From an uncultured Alphaproteobacteria bacterium (lineage in GTDB: Bacteria; Pseudomonadota; Alphaproteobacteria; Methylaequorales; Methylaequoraceae): a DNA stretch of 64,000 bases. The stretch is taken from assembly GCA_902550225.1 (NCBI GenBank), contig CACCYL010000008.1:1-64000 (forward strand), written 5' to 3'. The notes beneath the pieces were generated by a model. It did no database searches. It was not told where the DNA came from and was given only the letters and a program-made list of their open reading frames with translations. Positions 33,504 to 43,043 of this stretch are shown piece by piece. Within the stretch, counting starts at the first letter, position 1, and the number at the start of each line of letters is the position of its first letter. The position numbers and the translations under genes are program-made.

Positions 33504-34781
33504 TCAGACTTTTTTTAATGCCTGATCTAAATCCTCAATAATATCATCAATGTGCTCAATTCCGATTGATAATCTTACATAACCTGGTGTAACACCAGAT
33601 GACAATTTTTCATCATCTGATAATTGAGAGTGTGTAGTTGATGCAGGGTGGATAGCTAGTGATCTTGCGTCTCCAATATTTGCAACATGATACAGAAGTT
33701 TCAAATTATCTATGAATTTCTTTCCAGCATCTTCTCCATCTTTTAATTCGAAGCCCAGCAAAGATCCAAAGCCGCCCGACATATAGCTTTCTGCTCTATC
33801 TCTATGAATCCCAGACATGAGTTTGGGGTAAATTACTTTTTCAACCTTGCTGTGACCATCCAGATATTCTGCAACTTTTTCAGCGTTCTCACAATGCCTT
33901 TGCATTCTTAAGGGTAATGTTTCCAACCCTTGAATAAAAGTAAAAGCATTAAATGGACTCATTGCCGAACCATAGTCTCTTAGAAGAATAACCCTAGCTC
34001 TTAAAATATAAGCTATTGGACCTAGAGGTTTTGCAGCCTCAGACCAAACAGCTCCATGATAACTAGGATCAGGTTTATTTAGCATTGGAAATCTGTCAGC
34101 GGCAGCTTCCCAATCAAAGTTTCCGCCATCAACTATAAGCCCTCCTATAGATAGGCCGTGTCCACCTATATATTTGGTTGTAGAGTAGACGACAATATTT
34201 GCTCCATGACTTAAAGGTTTGCATATGTATGGTGCAGCAGTATTGTCCATTATCAAAGGAACGTTGTGTTTTTTTCCAATTTGTGAAACTTCATTAATAG
34301 GAAAAACATTAAGTTTTGGGTTGGGCAAGGTCTCTGCATAAATACATCTAGTTTTTTCGTCAATAGCATTTTCAAATTGTTCGGGTTTTGCAGGATCAAC
34401 GAATCTGCATTCAATTCCCATTTCTTTTAGAGTATTAGAAAATAGATTCCATGTTCCTCCATAAAGATCTGTGGAGCTAACGAAATTATCTCCCGAATGA
34501 CAGATATTTTGAATTGAAAATGCTGAAGCAGCTTGACCTGAGCTAACTGCCATGGCAGCAACCCCACCGTCAATTTTTGACATTCTTTCTTCTAAGACAG
34601 CACATGTAGGGTTCATTATCCTGGTGTAAATATTTCCAAGTTCCTGAAGTGAAAATAATTTAGCAGCGTGTTCTGTATTATTAAATTGATAAGATGTAGT
34701 TTGGTAAATAGGAACGGCAACAGAAGTGGTTGATTCGTCTCTACGATGACCTGCGTGTAAAACTATTGTTTCTTCTTTCAT
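33504..34781 (-). CDS. metY: O-acetylhomoserine sulfhydrylase
   Basis: This 425-aa PLP enzyme of the Cys/Met metabolism family makes homocysteine from O-acetylhomoserine and sulfide. It begins KEETIVLHAGHRRDESTTSV with YQTTSYQFNNTEHAAKLF; the PLP Lys lies in VYSTTKYIGGHG near residue 206, and GYVRLSIGIEHIDDIIEDLD is at the C terminus. The length (about 425) favours MetY over cystathionine gamma-synthase (about 380). Only 39 bases separate it from divergent bioF, too few for the SAM riboswitch seen before metY in SAR11. Confidence 0.92.
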   Translation of the reverse strand: MKEETIVLHAGHRRDESTTSVAVPIYQTTSYQFNNTEHAAKLFSLQELGNIYTRIMNPTCAVLEERMSKIDGGVAAMAVSSGQAASAFSIQNICHSGDNFVSSTDLYGGTWNLFSNTLKEMGIECRFVDPAKPEQFENAIDEKTRCIYAETLPNPKLNVFPINEVSQIGKKHNVPLIMDNTAAPYICKPLSHGANIVVYSTTKYIGGHGLSIGGLIVDGGNFDWEAAADRFPMLNKPDPSYHGAVWSEAAKPLGPIAYILRARVILLRDYGSAMSPFNAFTFIQGLETLPLRMQRHCENAEKVAEYLDGHSKVEKVIYPKLMSGIHRDRAESYMSGGFGSLLGFELKDGEDAGKKFIDNLKLLYHVANIGDARSLAIHPASTTHSQLSDDEKLSSGVTPGYVRLSIGIEHIDDIIEDLDQALKKV

Positions 34782-34820
34782 TTATTTATTTCGTTTTATT
34801 AATATATTATATAATAGGCT

Positions 34821-35990
34821 GTGAATAAAATAACATTAAATAAAAAAAATCCAACCAGAAAACTAGAAATTTTTGATTATTCATCAAAACTTTCAAAAAG
34901 AAATAACGATTTGGTAAAATATAATGGTAAAACATTAATAAATTTCGCTAGCAACGATTATCTTGGATTTTCTAAAAATAAAGAAATTTCCAATGAATCG
35001 ATTTCTTGGATAAAAAAATATGGATCTAGTTTGTCTTCATCTCGATTGGTTACGGGTAATTTAGATAAGATAGAAATGATTGAGAAACTAATTAGTAAAA
35101 ATATTAAACACGAAAACTCAATAATAATAGGGAATGGATTTTTATTAAATTCAACACTCATTCCCTGCTTAACCGGAAATTCTTTAGGTACAAGAAATAA
35201 ATGCATTATTTTTTCTGATAAACTAAATCATGCAAGTATTTATTATGGGTGTGTGATATCCAGACAAAAGTGTTTTAGATATAATCATCTTGATTTAAAT
35301 CACCTTGAAAGTCAGTTAAAAAAAACTCCAAATAAAATGAGAAAAATAATTATCTCTGAAACGCTTTTCAGCATGGATGGGGATCTTGCTGATTTAAATG
35401 GATTAAGATATCTTTCAAAAAAATATGCTTGCATACTTTATCTTGATGAAGCTCATTCGTTTGGTTTATACGGCAAAAATGGGTATGGTTTTGCCTCAGA
35501 TATAAATAAAAATACAAATGAAATTATTGTAGGCACCTTTAGTAAAGCTATAGGCAGTTATGGATCGTTTGTTTCATGCTCAAAAAACTTTTATAAAAAA
35601 ATTATTAATTCTTGCGGAGGACTAATCTACTCGACTGCATTACCACCTTCAATTTTAGGAGCAATATCAGCTTCTTTGAAAAAAATAACAAAAGCATCAA
35701 AATTAAGGAAAAAAATTAAAAGTAATTCTGAGTTTCTTTTAGAAAACTTAAAAAAATTAAACTTTGATACAGCAAAATCTAATTCACATATAATTCCTCT
35801 AATTTTAAAAAATCGTTCGAAGTGTGAAAGTCTAAAAAAATATCTATTTAATCACGGATATTTTGTTAAAGAAATAAGCCCCCCAACAGTACCTTCTGGT
35901 TATGATAGAATAAGATTATCTTTAACTGCTAATATGAGTAGGGTTGTTATAAAAAATTTTATAAAACATATTTCAAACTTTAAACACTAA
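34821..35990 (+). CDS. bioF: 8-amino-7-oxononanoate synthase
   Basis: This 389-aa PLP enzyme joins pimeloyl-ACP (or -CoA) with alanine to make KAPA, the first committed step of biotin ring assembly. Motifs: NFASNDYLGFSKNKEI near 45-60, SSSRLVTGNLDKIEMIEK, the PLP region LYLDEAHSFGLYGKNGYG and the Schiff-base Lys in VGTFSKAIGSYGSFVS near 240. GTG is the start. It leads a five-gene run, bioF-bioH-bioC-bioD-bioA, with gaps of -4 to 0 bases. Confidence 0.94.
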   Translation: MNKITLNKKNPTRKLEIFDYSSKLSKRNNDLVKYNGKTLINFASNDYLGFSKNKEISNESISWIKKYGSSLSSSRLVTGNLDKIEMIEKLISKNIKHENSIIIGNGFLLNSTLIPCLTGNSLGTRNKCIIFSDKLNHASIYYGCVISRQKCFRYNHLDLNHLESQLKKTPNKMRKIIISETLFSMDGDLADLNGLRYLSKKYACILYLDEAHSFGLYGKNGYGFASDINKNTNEIIVGTFSKAIGSYGSFVSCSKNFYKKIINSCGGLIYSTALPPSILGAISASLKKITKASKLRKKIKSNSEFLLENLKKLNFDTAKSNSHIIPLILKNRSKCESLKKYLFNHGYFVKEISPPTVPSGYDRIRLSLTANMSRVVIKNFIKHISNFKH

Positions 35991-36649
35991 TGAAATTTAA
36001 TTTTTATTTTATTCATGGTTGGGGTTTTGACAAAACTTTTTGGAACTCAGTAAAAAAAAAGGTCGAGTCTCTCGATATTTGTAAAAAATCAGAATCATTA
36101 GATCTAAAATTCTTCTCAAAATCAAAACAAACAAAACTTTTGTTTAAAAGTGATAATAATATTTTCATAGTTCACTCTTATGGTCTAAATTGGTTTTTAA
36201 AAAATGATATTTCATGTAGATTATTATTCAACTTTTTTGGAGCGCCGGATTTTGTCAATTATCAAAAAAAGCCTAATCTAATACATAGAAAAATTGCTTA
36301 CATGCATAAACAATTGTTAGAAAATCCGGTCAAAGTTCTTAAAAACTTCTACAAAACATGTAATGTTAAGTATTCTTTTCACAAAGTTATTAATATTGAA
36401 ACTCTCAGAAATGCATTGATAGAACTACAATGCGAAAATTTTTCCTCTAAATTTAATAGGTTAAATTTTCCTATTTACACATTTTATTCGACAAATGACA
36501 AAGTTTTAAACATTAATCAAGAAAGTATAGATTTTTTAGATAATGATAAACACGATATAAGTTTTTTAAACGAATATGATCATGGATTTCCAAAGACCGA
36601 TCCTGAAATATGTTTTGAATTAATTTATAAAGTTCTAGAAAAAATATAG
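35990..36649 (+). CDS. bioH: Probable pimeloyl-ACP methyl ester esterase (BioH-like)
   Basis: This 219-aa alpha/beta hydrolase begins with the oxyanion-hole motif FIHGWGFDKTFW. The nucleophile elbow reads VHSYGLNW (Ser near 64), a degenerate form of GWSLGG. A likely acid is in STNDKV near 162-167 and a likely His in EYDHGFP near 198. Its place between bioF and bioC argues that it releases pimeloyl-ACP from its methyl ester at the end of the BioC-BioH path. Sequence similarity to E. coli BioH is weak, and BioG is an alternative name. Confidence 0.72.
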   Translation: MKFNFYFIHGWGFDKTFWNSVKKKVESLDICKKSESLDLKFFSKSKQTKLLFKSDNNIFIVHSYGLNWFLKNDISCRLLFNFFGAPDFVNYQKKPNLIHRKIAYMHKQLLENPVKVLKNFYKTCNVKYSFHKVINIETLRNALIELQCENFSSKFNRLNFPIYTFYSTNDKVLNINQESIDFLDNDKHDISFLNEYDHGFPKTDPEICFELIYKVLEKI

Positions 36650-37395
36650 TGGATACATTCAAAAAAAAAGTAAAAGATTCATTTGATCAGGGAGCCGATT
36701 GTTATGACAAATATTCCAGCATACAAAAAGAAATATCAAAAAATCTATTAGATTTATTTTTTAATGAAATTAAAAAAAATAAAGAGGGATTTTCTTTATT
36801 GGAACTTGGTTGTGGTACAGGATTTTGTAGTAAAAAAATTTCTGAAAATGTAAGTTTAACCAGAATTCACTTATTAGATATTTCTAATAAAATGATTAAA
36901 AAATCAAAAATAAGATTTAAGAATCAAAAAGTTATTTTTTTTAAAAATGACTTTGATTTTTTTGATAATTTTGAAAATTATAATTTAATTGTGTCAAATA
37001 TGTCACTACATTGGTCAAAAGATTTTTTAAAGCTTATTAAAAAAATACTTAATTCAATTAAAAAAAATTCTATTTTGCTTCTTTCTTTTCCCAACTCAAG
37101 TAGTTTTAATAATTTAAAAACTAAACATTATAAATTAGTTAATGATTTTCCAAATGAGAAAAAAATGGAAGAACTTCTAAATAATAAAAAATTTTATTTC
37201 ACAATGAAAAGGATGATTCATGAGCTAGAATATAGAAATATAATGTTGTTTTTTCAAAGTCTAAAAAAAATAGGAGCGAATGTGAGTAACAATGTATTTA
37301 ATATTTCAGATCTTTATAGTTTGAGAAGAGATAGAGATAAAGTCAGAGTAAACTTTGATATTAGTTATTTTTTTATAAGGAAAATCAAAAACTAA
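36649..37395 (+). CDS. bioC: Malonyl-ACP O-methyltransferase
   Basis: This 248-aa class I SAM methyltransferase starts KKKVKDSFDQGADCYDKYSS, the N-terminal pattern of BioC, followed by motif I LLELGCGTGFCSKKI near 49-63 and LIVSNMSLHWSKD in the acceptor region. It methylates the free carboxyl of malonyl-ACP so that the fatty-acid cycle can extend it to pimeloyl-ACP methyl ester. The GTG start overlaps the upstream TAG stop by one base. Confidence 0.9.
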   Translation: MDTFKKKVKDSFDQGADCYDKYSSIQKEISKNLLDLFFNEIKKNKEGFSLLELGCGTGFCSKKISENVSLTRIHLLDISNKMIKKSKIRFKNQKVIFFKNDFDFFDNFENYNLIVSNMSLHWSKDFLKLIKKILNSIKKNSILLLSFPNSSSFNNLKTKHYKLVNDFPNEKKMEELLNNKKFYFTMKRMIHELEYRNIMLFFQSLKKIGANVSNNVFNISDLYSLRRDRDKVRVNFDISYFFIRKIKN

Positions 37396-38036
37396 TGTCG
37401 AAAGGATATTTTATTTCTGGAACTGATACAGGGGTTGGTAAAACTTTAGTAGCTTCAATTTTAGTAAATAAATTTGATGCAATATATTACAAGCCTATTC
37501 AATGTGGCGTTGATAAATTTGGTTATAAAGATTCAGATATAATAACAAAAAATTGTACTAGAAAAACAATACTTTCAGAAACTTATTTTTTTGAAAAAGG
37601 ATTAAGTCCCAATATTGCTGCTGACTTTGAGAAAAAAAAAATTAGAATGGTTAAATTTAAAAATGTTTTAAATGAAAAGTTAAAAAAAAAAATTTTTATC
37701 GAGGGTGCTGGAGGATTAAACGTGCCATTGAATGATAAATTGCTAATGATCGATTTAATAAAATTTTTTAATTTCCCAGTTATCTTAGTCAGCAGGTCGC
37801 AATTAGGAACAATAAACCACACACTCTTGTCAATAAATCTTTTAAAACAAAAAAAAATAAAATTATGCGGAATTGTTTTTGTTGGAGATGATGAACCTGA
37901 AACTTTTAAGACTATTTCAAAGTTTGGAAAGAAAATTTATGGAAAAAAAATTAATATAATAGCCAAGATACCATTTAAATCAGTTATTAATAAAAAATCA
38001 GTTGAAGATATGAAAACTTTGTTTGGAGTTATATGA
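37395..38036 (+). CDS. bioD: Dethiobiotin synthetase
   Basis: This 213-aa ATP-dependent enzyme forms the ureido ring of dethiobiotin from DAPA and CO2. The P-loop is GTDTGVGKT (9-17), YYKPIQCGVD lies near 32-41 and a second motif, IEGAGGLNVPLND, lies near 97-109, all standard for BioD. It starts on the last base of the bioC stop and overlaps the start of bioA by 4 bases. Confidence 0.94.
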   Translation: MSKGYFISGTDTGVGKTLVASILVNKFDAIYYKPIQCGVDKFGYKDSDIITKNCTRKTILSETYFFEKGLSPNIAADFEKKKIRMVKFKNVLNEKLKKKIFIEGAGGLNVPLNDKLLMIDLIKFFNFPVILVSRSQLGTINHTLLSINLLKQKKIKLCGIVFVGDDEPETFKTISKFGKKIYGKKINIIAKIPFKSVINKKSVEDMKTLFGVI

Positions 38037-39337
38037 AATCAAAAAAACAAATTTTAGCTAAGGATAAAAAATTTCTCTGGCATCCTTTCACACAATCTTC
38101 ATTTTCTGAAGATCCAATAATTATTAGTTCAGCAAAAGATGAAAAACTTTTTGATATTGAAGGTAAAGAGTATATTGATTTAATATCCTCGTGGTGGATA
38201 AATACACATGGTCATTGTAGAAACGAAATGGTAAATTCTGTTTTTAATCAGTCCAAAAAATTTGAGCAAGTTCTTTTTGCTGGTTTTACTCACCATCCAG
38301 CTGTAGATTTGGCTGCTCGAATTGTAGATATTTTACCAAAAAACTTGTCTCGAGTCTTCTATTCAGATAATGGTTCAACCTCTGTTGAAATAGCGATGAA
38401 GGTTGCAATTCAGTATTGGCATAATTTAGGAAAAAAAAAAACAAAATTTATTGCATTTTCAGGTGGATATCATGGCGATACTTTCGGTGCAATGTCTGTG
38501 GGTAAAACAACTGGCTTTTACAAACCATTCGAGGATATTTTACACAAAAATTTTTTTATTCCTTTTCCAGAGGATTGGTGGGGTAATAATCAACTTGAAG
38601 AAAGTGAAAGATTAGCTATAAATGCTGCCTACAAAATTGTTGAAAAAGAGAAAGGTAAAATTGCTGCTGTAATTTTAGAGCCACTTGTCCAGGGTGCAGG
38701 AGGTATGAAAATTTGTAGAAAAGAGTTTTTGGATAAGTTGGTCAAAATATTTAAAGATTCAGGAATACTTGTAATATTCGATGAGGTGATGACTGGTTTT
38801 GGAAGAACCGGAAAAATGTTTGCAACAGACCATTTAACTATGAAACCAGATATAATTTGTTTGGCAAAATCACTTACAGGAGGGTTTATTCCTCTTGCAG
38901 CTACAGTTTTTAGCGAGGAAATACATAAAGTTTTTGTAGACACTAATTTTAGTAAAACATTTCTTCATGGGCATTCATTTTCCGCTAATCCCGTTGCATG
39001 TGCGGCAGCTCTTAGTTCTCTTAATTTATTTAATGAAGATAAAACTTTTATAAAAATTGAAGAAATCTCTAAAATTCACAATGACTGTTTAAAAAAAATA
39101 TCAAAACTTCAAAATATTTCAAAAATTCGTAAATTAGGAACAATTGCAGCATTTGATTTTAAAAATATTTCCGATAGTTACGGTTCTTTAGAAAGTCATG
39201 AAATAAGAAAGAAATTTCTTGAAAATGGATTGTTGTTGCGTCCACTTGGTAATACAGTTTACTTTATGCCACCGTATTGTATAAGAAAAGAAAATCTAAT
39301 TAATTCTTATGAAAAATTAATTGAAATTTTGCAGTAA
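38033..39337 (+). CDS. bioA: Adenosylmethionine-8-amino-7-oxononanoate aminotransferase
   Basis: This 434-aa class III PLP aminotransferase converts KAPA to DAPA using SAM as the amino donor. Motifs: LWHPFTQSSF at the start (BioA-specific), SSWWINTHGH near 53-62, FSGGYHGDTFGAMSVG, the PLP Asp in VIFDEVMTGFGRTG and the Schiff-base Lys in CLAKSLTGGFIPLAA near 281-295. It closes the biotin run. bioB is not adjacent and must be elsewhere. A T-rich stretch at 39338-39351 follows a weak stem and may end transcription. Confidence 0.95.
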   Translation: MKSKKQILAKDKKFLWHPFTQSSFSEDPIIISSAKDEKLFDIEGKEYIDLISSWWINTHGHCRNEMVNSVFNQSKKFEQVLFAGFTHHPAVDLAARIVDILPKNLSRVFYSDNGSTSVEIAMKVAIQYWHNLGKKKTKFIAFSGGYHGDTFGAMSVGKTTGFYKPFEDILHKNFFIPFPEDWWGNNQLEESERLAINAAYKIVEKEKGKIAAVILEPLVQGAGGMKICRKEFLDKLVKIFKDSGILVIFDEVMTGFGRTGKMFATDHLTMKPDIICLAKSLTGGFIPLAATVFSEEIHKVFVDTNFSKTFLHGHSFSANPVACAAALSSLNLFNEDKTFIKIEEISKIHNDCLKKISKLQNISKIRKLGTIAAFDFKNISDSYGSLESHEIRKKFLENGLLLRPLGNTVYFMPPYCIRKENLINSYEKLIEILQ

Positions 39338-39362
39338 TTTTTTTTTCGTTTAAAATTAAAAA

Positions 39363-40784
39363 ATGATTGAAAATTTAGATAAAAATATTGAGACATTTCT
39401 TAAACCAATTTCTGATTCAATCACTGGCTTTGTTTTTGGAAGTTTCTCTTTTTTTGGAAATCAGATTCCTTTCATCGTTTTATGGCTTGTTTTTGCGAGC
39501 CTTTATTTTTCTTTTTATTTTAGATTTGTAAATATTTTTTATTTTAAAAGAGCACTTAATGTAGCATTTGGTAAATACGATGATCCAAGTCATCCAGGAG
39601 AGATTACTCATTTTCAATCTTTTACTGCTGCAATGTCTGGAACAATTGGTCTTGGGAATATTGCTGGTGTTGCAGTTGCCATTTCAATTGGTGGACCTGG
39701 TGCAATGTTATGGATGATTATAACAGCTTTTTTTGGTATGACTTTGAAGTTCGTGGAAGTCAGTTTAGGCCACAAATATAGAATAATTCACAAAGATGGC
39801 ACAGTTTCAGGGGGAGCAATTAGATACCTATCAGATGGGATGGGTCAACTTGGTTATGTTAAATTAGGAAAATTTTTAGCAATATTCTTTGCAATTTGTT
39901 GCATAGGTGGTTCTTTTGGCGGTGGAAATATGTTCCAGGCAAATCAAGCTTTTCAACAAATTGTAGAGGCAACTGGATCTGAAAATAGCCCTTTATTTAA
40001 TAAAGGTTGGTTAGGTGGTATAGTTTTCGCCTTTATTGTCGGTTTCATAATTATTGGTGGCATAAAATCAATAGGAAAAGTTACTGAAAGACTTGTTCCA
40101 CTGATGGCATTTATTTATGTTTTTTCTTGTTTGTATATTATAATCTCCAATTTTGGTTTGATTCCTGAAACAATTTATAAAATATTCTCTAGTGCATTTA
40201 ACCTTGATGCCTCGGTAGGAGGATTTTTAGGTTCCCTCATTGCTGGAGTGAAAAGAGCAGTTTTTTCTAATGAATCAGGGATTGGGTCTGCCCCAATTGC
40301 ATATGCTCCTGCAAAAAGTAATAATCACTTGAATACCGGTTTCATGTCTTTGCTGTCTCCAGTTGTAGATACAGTAATTGTGTGTTCAATGACGGCATTA
40401 GTAATTATTATGACAGGTGTTTATGAGAATAAATCTGGTATACAAGGAGTTGAATTGACCTCGAGAGCATTTGAATCAGTTTTCACATGGTTCCCTACAA
40501 TATTGGCTTTAGCAATTACCCTTTTTGCTATATCTACCTTGATAACATGGTCATACTATGGCTTGAGATGTTGGACGTATTTATTTGGAATGAGTTCTTT
40601 GAGTAAATATTCTTTCAAAATAATTTTCTTAAGTTTTACAGTAATTGGTACTTCAATGAACCTTGAAAGTGTTATAAATTTTTCAGATTCTATGATTTTT
40701 GCTATGTCCATACCAAATATTATTGGATTATACTTTCTATCATCACAATTAAAATTAGATATATTAAAATTAAAGGATAATTAA
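39363..40784 (+). CDS. Sodium:alanine/glycine symporter (AGCS family)
   Basis: This 473-aa inner-membrane protein has about ten or eleven helices. Family motifs are GEITHFQSFTAAMSGTIGLG followed by NIAGVAVAISIGGPGAMLWM near the first helices, and AVFSNESGIGSAPIAYAPAK near 300. AGCS carriers import alanine or glycine with Na+. A glycine role would fit the nearby glyA and the glyoxylate genes, but the substrate is not shown by sequence. No glycine riboswitch precedes it; the upstream gap is only 25 bases. Confidence 0.92.
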   Translation: MIENLDKNIETFLKPISDSITGFVFGSFSFFGNQIPFIVLWLVFASLYFSFYFRFVNIFYFKRALNVAFGKYDDPSHPGEITHFQSFTAAMSGTIGLGNIAGVAVAISIGGPGAMLWMIITAFFGMTLKFVEVSLGHKYRIIHKDGTVSGGAIRYLSDGMGQLGYVKLGKFLAIFFAICCIGGSFGGGNMFQANQAFQQIVEATGSENSPLFNKGWLGGIVFAFIVGFIIIGGIKSIGKVTERLVPLMAFIYVFSCLYIIISNFGLIPETIYKIFSSAFNLDASVGGFLGSLIAGVKRAVFSNESGIGSAPIAYAPAKSNNHLNTGFMSLLSPVVDTVIVCSMTALVIIMTGVYENKSGIQGVELTSRAFESVFTWFPTILALAITLFAISTLITWSYYGLRCWTYLFGMSSLSKYSFKIIFLSFTVIGTSMNLESVINFSDSMIFAMSIPNIIGLYFLSSQLKLDILKLKDN

Positions 40785-40785
40785 T

Positions 40786-41220
40786 GTGAGTAAGATTTTA
40801 ATTGCTAGTGATCATGCTGGATACAAGTTAAAAAAAATGTTAATTGAAGAATTACAAGGAGAAATAAAATTTGAGGACCTAGGTACTTTTTCTGAAAACT
40901 CTGTTGATTATCCGGATTATGCTAAAAAGCTGTCCAAAAAAATTGATTTAAAAAACGATCTATTTGGGGTTTTGATTTGTGGTTCAGGAATAGGAATGTC
41001 AATGGTCGCTAATAGGTTTAAAAATGTACGTGCAGCACTTTGTATGAATAATAAAATGTCAATTTTGGCTAGACAACATAACAATGCGAATATTTTAGTT
41101 TTAGGTTCAAGGTTGATTTCTGAGCAAGAAGCTATTAAATGTTTATTAGTATTTTTGAAAACAAACTATGAAGGTGGACGCCATCAAGCTAGACTTGATA
41201 AATTTAATCTTGTAGAATAA
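40786..41220 (+). CDS. rpiB: Ribose 5-phosphate isomerase B
   Basis: This 144-aa enzyme interconverts ribose 5-phosphate and ribulose 5-phosphate in the pentose phosphate pathway. Diagnostic features are ILIASDHAGYKLKKML at the start, DYPDYAKKLS, the catalytic Cys motif LICGSGIGMSMVANRF near 66-81 and RAALCMN. The start is the GTG at 40786, one base after the symporter stop; the ATG at 40784 is followed directly by TGA. glyA follows after 17 bases, an order common in alphaproteobacteria. Confidence 0.94.
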   Translation: MSKILIASDHAGYKLKKMLIEELQGEIKFEDLGTFSENSVDYPDYAKKLSKKIDLKNDLFGVLICGSGIGMSMVANRFKNVRAALCMNNKMSILARQHNNANILVLGSRLISEQEAIKCLLVFLKTNYEGGRHQARLDKFNLVE

Positions 41221-41237
41221 AATAATATGGAGACAAA

Positions 41238-42521
41238 ATGACAGCACAACTATTTTTTGAAAGCAGTTTAACACAAACTGATCCAGCAGTCTTAGAGGCT
41301 ATAAAAAACGAATATCACAGGCAGAACGATCAAATTGAATTGATTGCTTCCGAAAATATTGTTTCAAAGGCAGTCTTAGAGGCTCAAGGTACAATATTAA
41401 CAAATAAATATGCTGAAGGATATTCTGGTAAAAGATATTACGGCGGATGTGAACATGTTGATGTAGTTGAAGACATTTGCATCGATAGAATCAAAAAGTT
41501 ATTTAACGCTGGTTTTGCTAACGTACAAGTTCACTCTGGATCTCAGGCAAATCAAGCAGTTTTTTTAGCATTGTTAAAACCTGGTGATACAATAATGGGA
41601 ATGTCTCTAGCTGCCGGAGGTCATCTAACTCATGGTGCTCCACCAAATGAATCTGGAAAATGGTTTAATGCAATTCAGTATGGAGTCAGAAAAGATACAG
41701 CCTTAATCGATTATGATGAAGTTGAAAATTTAGCTTTAGAGAATAAACCTAAGTTAATAATTGCAGGAGGATCATCTTATCCCAGAATCATTGATTTCAA
41801 AAAATTTAAAGAAATCGCTGATAAAGTTGGAGCTCTTTTCCTTGTAGATATGGCTCACTTTGCCGGCCTAGTCGCGACAGGACTTTATCCAAATCCACTT
41901 GAATTTGCAGATGTTGTAACGTCAACAACACATAAAACACTTAGAGGACCTAGAGGTGGAATAATTCTTACTAATAACGAAGCCCATGCAAAAAAAATTA
42001 ATTCTGCTGTTTTCCCAGGCCTTCAAGGTGGTCCACTTATGCACGTAATATGTGCTAAAGCGGTAGCTTTTGGCGAAGCACTTCAACCAGATTTTAAAAA
42101 ATATATAGAATCTGTCGTTTCGAATTCCAAAATTTTATCCGAAGTGATGCTAGAAAGAGGGTTAGAAGTAGTTTCAGGTGGAACAGACACCCATCTTGTT
42201 CTTGTAGATTTGAGACCAAAAAAAATAACAGGTAAAGCTGCGGAGAAATCACTTGAGAACGCTGGTATAACTTGTAACAAGAACGGTGTTCCATTTGATC
42301 CAGAAAGTCCTTTTGTAACTTCAGGAATAAGACTAGGAACGCCTGCTGGCACTAGTAGAGGTTTCGGAAAAGAAGAATTTCGTATTGTTGGCAATCTCAT
42401 CGGAGACGTTTTAGACGGTTTATCCTTAAACCCTGAAGATAATTCAAAGGTTGAAAAGGAAGTGAAATCAAAAGTGAAAGCTTTATGTGAAAAATTTCCA
42501 ATTTACAGCACTGCCATTTAA
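41238..42521 (+). CDS. glyA: Serine hydroxymethyltransferase
   Basis: This 427-aa PLP enzyme interconverts serine and glycine with tetrahydrofolate. Motifs: [20 protein letters not shown] near 35-54, [20 protein letters not shown], the PLP Lys in [16 protein letters not shown] near 229-244, and [16 protein letters not shown] lies 8-12 bases before the ATG. It heads the conserved glyA-nrdR-rib block and complements the glyoxylate/serine genes at 28.9-32.4 kb by linking glycine, serine and one-carbon units. Confidence 0.95.
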   Translation: MTAQLFFESSLTQTDPAVLEAIKNEYHRQNDQIELIASENIVSKAVLEAQGTILTNKYAEGYSGKRYYGGCEHVDVVEDICIDRIKKLFNAGFANVQVHSGSQANQAVFLALLKPGDTIMGMSLAAGGHLTHGAPPNESGKWFNAIQYGVRKDTALIDYDEVENLALENKPKLIIAGGSSYPRIIDFKKFKEIADKVGALFLVDMAHFAGLVATGLYPNPLEFADVVTSTTHKTLRGPRGGIILTNNEAHAKKINSAVFPGLQGGPLMHVICAKAVAFGEALQPDFKKYIESVVSNSKILSEVMLERGLEVVSGGTDTHLVLVDLRPKKITGKAAEKSLENAGITCNKNGVPFDPESPFVTSGIRLGTPAGTSRGFGKEEFRIVGNLIGDVLDGLSLNPEDNSKVEKEVKSKVKALCEKFPIYSTAI

Positions 42522-42578
42522 AATCATTTGCTGTAAAAGAAATTATTTGCTTTTTACTAGAGATAGGTAAGCTATTTT

Positions 42579-43040
42579 ATGAGATGTCCATTTTGTGGCC
42601 ACGAAGAAACCCAAGTCAAGGATTCTAGACCAACAGAAGATAATAGCTCTATCAGAAGAAGGAGGCAGTGTCCAGCTTGCGGAGCCAGATTCACTACATT
42701 TGAAAGAGTTCAATTAAGGGAATTAATGGTGATAAAAAAAGATGACAACAGGACAGTGTTTGATAGAGAAAAACTGGTAAGGTCTATAAATATCTCTTGT
42801 AGAAAACGACCGGTTAACCCTGACAAGATAGAATTAATAACCAATAGTATACAAAGAAGACTAGAAAGTTCAGGTGAAACCGAAATTCCGACAAAAGTAA
42901 TTGGTGAACTTGTAATGGATGCTTTAAAAGAGTTAGATAGAGTAGCTTATTTAAGATTTGCTTCGGTGTATAAGGATTTTCAAGAAACTGATGATTTTAG
43001 AAAGTTCATTGATAAAAATTTAAATCTCAAAAACGAATAG
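42579..43040 (+). CDS. nrdR: Transcriptional repressor NrdR
   Basis: This 153-aa repressor of ribonucleotide reductase genes has an N-terminal zinc ribbon, [18 protein letters not shown]...[12 protein letters not shown] (four Cys), and an ATP-cone domain (about 48-138) with [20 protein letters not shown]. It senses ATP/dATP and binds NrdR boxes. ribD starts 3 bases after its stop, so it is part of the riboflavin operon transcript. Confidence 0.96.
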   Translation: MRCPFCGHEETQVKDSRPTEDNSSIRRRRQCPACGARFTTFERVQLRELMVIKKDDNRTVFDREKLVRSINISCRKRPVNPDKIELITNSIQRRLESSGETEIPTKVIGELVMDALKELDRVAYLRFASVYKDFQETDDFRKFIDKNLNLKNE

Positions 43041-43043
43041 GAA

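Noticed and set aside
34782-34820. Possible SAM riboswitch ahead of metY, as known in SAR11
   Set aside because: Only 39 bases separate metY from divergent bioF, and no SAM-V-like core or stem is present.
39338-39362. Possible glycine riboswitch before the AGCS symporter, sgaA or glyA
   Set aside because: The gaps are 25, 72 and 17 bases, are AT-rich, and show no conserved glycine aptamer core.
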